Source: Solirubrobacteraceae bacterium
Lineage (GTDB): Bacteria > Actinomycetota > Thermoleophilia > Solirubrobacterales > Solirubrobacteraceae
Assembly: GCA_023230855.1 (NCBI GenBank)
Contig: JALNWQ010000001.1
Span: 310,001-374,000 of the forward strand
Length of the DNA stretch: 64,000 nucleotides
Reading direction: 5' to 3'
Shown here: positions 60,253 to 64,000 of the stretch, in pieces
Position numbering within the stretch: the first letter of the stretch is position 1
Layout of the letters: the number at the start of each line of letters is the position of its first letter
Notes under the pieces: generated by a model
Told to the model about the DNA's origin: nothing
What the model saw: the letters and a program-made list of their open reading frames with translations, nothing else
Database searches by the model: none
Position numbers and translations under genes: made by a program

Positions 60253-60651
60253 TCAGGGCGCTCCGGGACCCGAGGGCGGGCGGCCGACGTCGGGCGGCGC
60301 CGCGGCGGCGGGCGGCAGCCGCCGACCGGTGCGCTCCAGGTCGGCCCGGGCCCGACGCAGCTCCTCGCGTCGCTGCTCCCGCCGACGGCGCGACCCGGAC
60401 CCGGGGATGCGGGACGCGAGCCGGCTGATCGGGTCGATGTCCTCCTCCAGGTGCTCCGCCGCGACGACGAGCCGCTCGATCAGCGGGGCGAGCGAGCGGA
60501 GCGTCTGCTGCACCTCCTCGACCTGGGCCTCGATCCGCCGCACCTCGAGGGTCAGGTCGTCGACGCTCGACAGGCTGCGGCCGAAGTCGTGCGCCCCGGT
60601 CTCGCGCAGCACCCGTCCGGCGGCGTCCTTGATCGGCTTGAGGGGATCCAC
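60253..60651 (-). CDS. small coiled-coil protein of unknown function
   Basis: This 132-residue protein has a helical heptad region (about 30-75, VDDLTLEVRRIEAQVEEVQQTLRSL and beyond) and a basic Arg-rich then Pro-rich C-terminus. I do not recognise it. The GTG is 7 nt after TAGCGT (complement of 60659-60664), so it is probably a leaderless single gene. The gap 60134-60252 to the converging bluB-cobT gene has a repeated CCGGCGCCCCGGTC but no gene. Confidence 0.6.
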   Translation of the reverse strand: MDPLKPIKDAAGRVLRETGAHDFGRSLSSVDDLTLEVRRIEAQVEEVQQTLRSLAPLIERLVVAAEHLEEDIDPISRLASRIPGSGSRRRREQRREELRRARADLERTGRRLPPAAAAPPDVGRPPSGPGAP

Positions 60652-60704
60652 CCTCCGGACGCTACCGGTCGTCACGTCACCCCGGACCGCGTGGTCCCGG
60701 TGGC

Positions 60705-61217
60705 TCAGCGCCCGCGACGGGCGGCGAAGAACGACCGGAGGAGCCCGGAGCACTCCGCGGCCCGCACGCCGCCCTCGACGACCGGACGGTGGTTCAGGCG
60801 CACCTCGCCGGTGACGTCGAGGACGCTGCCGCACGCCCCGGCCTTGGGGTCGGTGCAGCCGTAGACGACGCGGGGGATGCGGGACAGGACGATCGCCCCG
60901 GCGCACATCGCGCACGGCTCCAGCGTGACGTAGAGCGTCGCCTCGAGCACCCGCCACGAGCCGAGAGCCTCCGACGCCTCGCGCAGCGCGAGCACCTCGG
61001 CGTGCGCGGTCGGGTCGGCGTCGACCTCGCGGCGGTTGCGCCCCCACCCGATGATGTGCGACGTCCCGTCGACGTCGTGCTGCACGACGACCGCCCCGAT
61101 CGGCACGTCGCCGTGGTCCTCCGCCATCCGGGCCTGGGCGATCGCCTCGCCCATCCAGTGCAGGTCCTCGGGATCGAACGACCCGGACGGGGACGGGGCG
61201 GAGGCGGCGCCGGTCAC
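60705..61217 (-). CDS. tadA: tRNA(adenine34) deaminase TadA
   Basis: The 170-residue cytidine-deaminase-fold enzyme has zinc ligands H72 and catalytic E74 (TAHAEVLAL), and C102 and C105 (EPCAMCAGA). It shows the TadA-type RVVYGCTDPKAGACGSV and C-terminal LLRSFFAARR. It converts A34 to inosine in tRNA-Arg(ACG). The first 15 or so residues are not conserved, so a later start is possible. It lies 32 bp after the stress-protein gene. Confidence 0.92.
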   Translation of the reverse strand: MTGAASAPSPSGSFDPEDLHWMGEAIAQARMAEDHGDVPIGAVVVQHDVDGTSHIIGWGRNRREVDADPTAHAEVLALREASEALGSWRVLEATLYVTLEPCAMCAGAIVLSRIPRVVYGCTDPKAGACGSVLDVTGEVRLNHRPVVEGGVRAAECSGLLRSFFAARRGR

Positions 61218-61249
61218 CCGACGATGATCCCACCCGCCCCGCCGCCGGG

Positions 61250-61696
61250 CTACGTCGTGCGGACGATGAGGACCGAGCAGGGCGCGTGGTGGCTGATCTT
61301 GTTCGGGACCGACCCGAGCAGGAACCGCTTGGCGCCGGTCATGCCCTTGTTGCCGACGACGACGAGGTCGGCCTCGACCTCCTCGGCGACGTCGAGGATC
61401 GCGTCGGCGGGGTCGCCCTGGCGGGCGTAGGTCCGGACCTTCGCGACGCCACCGGACGTCGCCATGTCCTGCGCGCGGCCGAGCGTCGCCTCGACGTCGG
61501 AGCGCTCGTTGACCATCCACTCGACGTCGGACGGCACCTGCTTGGCCTCCTCGCGCAGGCGGGACCCGGGGACCGGCTCGTACGCCGAGACGACCTCGAG
61601 GGTCGCACCGACCGACGCCGCGAGGCCGATGGCCTCCTTCACGGCCTGGTTGGCGGTGTCCGAGCCGTCGGTACCGACGACGATCGAGCCGAACAT
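61250..61696 (-). CDS. universal stress protein (UspA family)
   Basis: The 148-residue single UspA domain has the start IVVGTDGSDTANQAV and the ATP-binding GNKGMTGAKRFLLGSVPNKI pattern (G-x2-G-x9-G-S). USPs help survival during stress or dormancy. The ATG follows AAGGAG by 6 nt. An inverted repeat CACACCG/CGGTGTG (61764-61770, 61788-61794) lies about 70-100 bp upstream and may be regulatory. Confidence 0.9.
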   Translation of the reverse strand: MFGSIVVGTDGSDTANQAVKEAIGLAASVGATLEVVSAYEPVPGSRLREEAKQVPSDVEWMVNERSDVEATLGRAQDMATSGGVAKVRTYARQGDPADAILDVAEEVEADLVVVGNKGMTGAKRFLLGSVPNKISHHAPCSVLIVRTT

Positions 61697-61869
61697 GGAG
61701 CTCCTTGGGCTGGATGGCATGGGGTGGCGGAGGACCCGCCGACCCGCGTCCGCGCGATCATCGCACACCGTAAGCGCCCTGCGGGAGCGGTGTGAACACC
61801 CTCACGAAACGCCCGTTCGACCCGTTCCGCAGGGTCCGCGGCGGTCCTCGACGGCGTGCCCGGGGCGGC

Positions 61870-61959
61870 TCAGCCGATGAGCTTGATCGCCGCGATGATC
61901 ATGCTGATGGCGACGCACGTCGTCAGCACGACCTGCATCCAGAACCACGAGGAGGGCAT
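61870..61959 (-). CDS. 29-aa single-pass membrane microprotein
   Basis: A 29-residue ORF starts MPSSWFWMQVVLTTCVAI and ends AAIKLIG. It is almost wholly a membrane helix. The ATG lies 9 nt after TAGCGT (complement of 61969-61974), a hexamer that overlaps the stop codon of the Wzc-like gene. The dense hydrophobic content and promoter-like signal favour a real gene. I know no family, and it may be a chance ORF. Confidence 0.45.
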   Translation of the reverse strand: MPSSWFWMQVVLTTCVAISMIIAAIKLIG

Positions 61960-61971
61960 CGCGCGGGGACG

Positions 61972-62898
61972 CTACCGGCGCGGCGCCGACGACGAGTCGC
62001 GGAGGTACCGGTCGTAGGCGCGCGGCGTCGATCCGCGGCCGGCGAGGGCGATCACCGCGTCGACGCCCTCGGGCAGCAACGCCGCTGCGACCCGGGCCTC
62101 GGCCCGGCGCACGGCGCCCGACCGCACGACGAGGACCACGTGGCCGACGGCGTGACCGGCGAGCAGCTCGCGCGTGTCGGCGACCGGCAGCAGCGGCGCG
62201 GTGTCGACGACGATCGTGACCCCCAGCGCGGCGAGCTCGGACAGCACCCGCACGACGTCCGGGCCCGACAGCAGCTCCGGCGCGCTCGGGGGCAGGTCCC
62301 CGGCGGGCAGCAGGCGGAGGCCCGGCTCGACCTCGACGAGCAGGTCGACCACCGGCACGGCGTCGACGATCGCCGTCGCCAGCCCGGTCGCAGGGGACCG
62401 GGCCGGGTCCAGGCCGAGCGCACGGCCGAGCGCGGGGCGTCGTAGGTCCGCCTCGACGGCCACGACCGGTCGTCCCGACCGGGCGAGGGCGCGGGCGAGC
62501 CCGGCGGCGGTGGTCGTCTTGCCCTCGCCGGGCGCCGACGACGTGACGACGACCGTCCGCTCCGGGCCCGACGCGGTGGGGCCCGGGAGGCCGAGCGCCG
62601 CACGCAGCATCCGGTGCGACTCCTCGGCGCGCCGACGGCGCAGGTCGCCCCCGGTCGGCGGTGGCAGGTGCGCGACGAATCGCAGCCCGGTGAGTCGCGC
62701 GGCCTGCGCCCCGTCCCGCAACGCCCGGCGGTCGCCGCGCGCGCGGGCCACGACCCACGCACCGGCCGAGCCGACCACGAGCCCGGCCGCGACGCCGGCG
62801 GCGGCGCCCCACCAGGCGTCGGCGAGCAGCCATCCGGCCGCGCCGAGCGCGGCGGCGAGCAGGGCGACCGCGGAGGGGACGAGCAGGCGGCGCAGCAT
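61972..62898 (-). CDS. Wzc/CpsD-like polysaccharide co-polymerase ATPase (BY-kinase fold)
   Basis: The 308-residue protein has two N-terminal membrane helices (about 10-28 and 33-52). The BY-kinase-type P-loop domain follows: Walker A TSSAPGEGKTTTA (119-131), Walker A' VVAVEADLRRPAL (145-157) and a Walker B-like VTIVVDTAPLLPVADT. These proteins control capsule or exopolysaccharide chain length. The C-terminus lacks the usual tyrosine cluster (only a YDRY remains), so kinase autophosphorylation may be weak or absent. It overlaps the lipoprotein gene upstream by one base. Confidence 0.82.
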   Translation of the reverse strand: MLRRLLVPSAVALLAAALGAAGWLLADAWWGAAAGVAAGLVVGSAGAWVVARARGDRRALRDGAQAARLTGLRFVAHLPPPTGGDLRRRRAEESHRMLRAALGLPGPTASGPERTVVVTSSAPGEGKTTTAAGLARALARSGRPVVAVEADLRRPALGRALGLDPARSPATGLATAIVDAVPVVDLLVEVEPGLRLLPAGDLPPSAPELLSGPDVVRVLSELAALGVTIVVDTAPLLPVADTRELLAGHAVGHVVLVVRSGAVRRAEARVAAALLPEGVDAVIALAGRGSTPRAYDRYLRDSSSAPRR

Positions 62899-63389
62899 CA
62901 GTCGGCGAGCTTCCGCAGGCCCTCGTTGATCCGGCTCCGGGCGTCGTTGACGCGCTCCTCGACGGCGGCGGTCTCGGTGTCGAACGTCGCCTTGGCCTGG
63001 AGGGTCGCGTCGACGTCGCGGTCCCGCAACGCCCGCCGGAACGCGTCGACGGGGGCGCGCCAGCGGGCGAACGCGTCGACGAGGCGGCGGTGCGCGTCGG
63101 CCACGACCTCGGGCGGCTCGATCGCCCCGAGCTGCTGCTCGACCGCGTTGATCCGCTGCGACAGGCGCCGGGCGACGCGCTGCACGTCGGCGCGGTCCTC
63201 GGCCCCGGCCACCGACTTGCGGACCGCCTGGAGATCACGCTCGAACCGCTGCTGCACCCGGTTGACCCGGTCGGCGTAACGGTCGCCGTCGCGGACCTCC
63301 TGCGCCTGGCCCCCACAGCCGGTCAGGATGAGCAGGGTCGCGACGAGCGACGCGCAGAGCGAGGCGATCCGGGACGGGCGGCGCGACAC
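62898..63389 (-). CDS. putative coiled-coil lipoprotein, partner of the Wzc-like ATPase
   Basis: This 163-residue lipoprotein has the lipobox LILTGCGG, then an almost fully helical, charged body with heptad patterns (RVNRVQQRFERDLQAVRKSV, RVNDARSRINEGLRKLAD). I do not know the family. It shares TGATG with the ATPase gene, so the two are coupled, perhaps as envelope parts of polysaccharide export. The GTG is 8 nt after TAGGGT (complement of 63398-63403). Confidence 0.65.
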   Translation of the reverse strand: MSRRPSRIASLCASLVATLLILTGCGGQAQEVRDGDRYADRVNRVQQRFERDLQAVRKSVAGAEDRADVQRVARRLSQRINAVEQQLGAIEPPEVVADAHRRLVDAFARWRAPVDAFRRALRDRDVDATLQAKATFDTETAAVEERVNDARSRINEGLRKLAD

Positions 63390-63460
63390 GACCGCCCACC
63401 CTACCGCGGGGCGGCGTCCGCCGACCCACGTGCGTCCCGGCGACGCGTCAGACTGACGGG

Positions 63461-64000
63461 ATGGTCGACGCGGAAGAGACCACCGACGGCCCCGGCGTCG
63501 CCGCGGGGGCGGCGGACGCGCCGGGATGGCCGGCATCGCTCGCGGCGACGGTGGCCACGGTCCTCGACCGTCCCGCGGCGGCGCTGCGCCTGCTCGACGC
63601 GGCACGGGGCTGCGTGCTCGACCGGGGCGTGTCGCGCCTGACGATGAGCGACGTCGCCCGGCGGGCCGACGTGAGCCGCACGACGCTCTACCGGCACTAC
63701 CCGGACGTCGAGGCGGTCCTGCGCGACCTCATGACCCACGACTTCGGCGGCATCGCGCTCCGGTGCGCCGAGGAGGCGGCGTCGCTGCCCTCCGCGCGCG
63801 AGCGGATCGTCCGTACGGCGATCGGCTGTGGTCGCGGCCTCCGCGCCGACCCGCTCTTCCGCAAGGTCCTCGACGTCGACCCCGAGGCGCTCCTGCCGTA
63901 CGTCACGGCCCGTCCCGGGGTGTCCCAGCAGATGATGCTCGACCTCGCCGAGGTGGCGATCCGGGAGGGGCAGGACGAGGGCTCGGTGCGTGCGGGGGAC
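63461..64000 (+). CDS. TetR-family transcriptional regulator (cut by window edge)
   Basis: The first 180 codons are present. After an Asp/Ala/Gly-rich N-terminus comes the TetR HTH (DRGVSRLTMSDVARRADVSRTTLYRHYPDVEAVLRDLM, about 54-91). The ligand domain starts after it and runs off the window. The target is unknown; the nearest divergent gene is the polysaccharide-related lipoprotein. Confidence 0.87.
   Translation, partial: MVDAEETTDGPGVAAGAADAPGWPASLAATVATVLDRPAAALRLLDAARGCVLDRGVSRLTMSDVARRADVSRTTLYRHYPDVEAVLRDLMTHDFGGIALRCAEEAASLPSARERIVRTAIGCGRGLRADPLFRKVLDVDPEALLPYVTARPGVSQQMMLDLAEVAIREGQDEGSVRAGD

Overview
This 64 kb window is chromosomal DNA of very high G+C, densely packed with genes on both strands. 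It looks like a high-GC actinobacterium. A Solirubrobacterales-type lineage (Thermoleophilia, e.g. Patulibacter or Conexibacter relatives) is my best guess, from the secreted proteins with strongly cationic C-terminal domains and the many large LuxR/ATPase regulators. This assignment is inference, as the window has no rRNA. I see no phage, insertion sequence, integrase or CRISPR array.

Layout. 1-9.4 kb: an enoyl-CoA hydratase fragment, a coupled amine oxidase/M28 peptidase pair, a secreted subtilase, a large LuxR-family ATPase regulator, a GNAT enzyme and an SDR. 9.6-12.6 kb: an NhaA antiporter and a membrane-anchored FMN/Fe-S glutamate-synthase-like protein, closed by a strong hairpin. 12.7-19.6 kb: a six-gene minus-strand operon (livF-livG-acyl-CoA ligase-livH-livM-livK) that combines a branched-chain-amino-acid-type ABC importer with a CoA ligase, suggesting import and activation of an organic acid. 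19.9-24 kb: a chromate transporter, then an arsenate-detoxification locus. There arsR is divergent from a 29-codon upstream ORF, a GAPDH and the organoarsenical exporter arsJ, and one palindrome spans both promoters. 24-29 kb: a DJ-1/AraC regulator, a second LuxR ATPase and a lipoprotein. 29-34.7 kb: a run of exported proteins (DUF4333-like lipoprotein, PKD-domain protein, cationic secreted protein, trypsin-like protease), then marR. 35-39 kb: an MFS exporter overlapping tail to tail with trkH, and trkA.

39-46.4 kb and 57.3-60.1 kb carry cobalamin genes in pieces: cobQ with an unusual insertion, cbiB/cobD, a CobC-like phosphatase, cobS, and a BluB-CobT fusion. Between them sits an unrecognised solenoid-repeat protein with a small partner. 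46.4-50.1 kb is a small accessory region around tRNA-Ser(GGA). It holds an ATPase-DUF234 protein, a CDS remnant, a TacA/TacT-type toxin-antitoxin pair and an HTH antitoxin followed by a frameshifted Gp49-like toxin. 50.2-57.3 kb: an M29 aminopeptidase, an MntR-like regulator overlapping a PMT-type glycosyltransferase, a DoxX-like protein, tRNA-Ser(CGA), and an amidase-TetR operon with a clear promoter/operator. 60-64 kb: a coiled-coil protein, tadA, a universal stress protein, a 29-aa membrane microprotein, a Wzc/CpsD-like ATPase with its lipoprotein partner, and the start of a TetR regulator.

Two themes run through the window. First, at least fifteen start codons lie 6-8 nt after a TANNNT-like -10 hexamer and lack a Shine-Dalgarno sequence, so leaderless transcription looks common. 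Second, genes within operons overlap by 1-11 nt almost everywhere. The observations I would check first are a 41-bp three-box element shared by cobQ and the amidase, the leaderless upstream ORF in the ars operon, and the unknown ~43-residue repeat protein.
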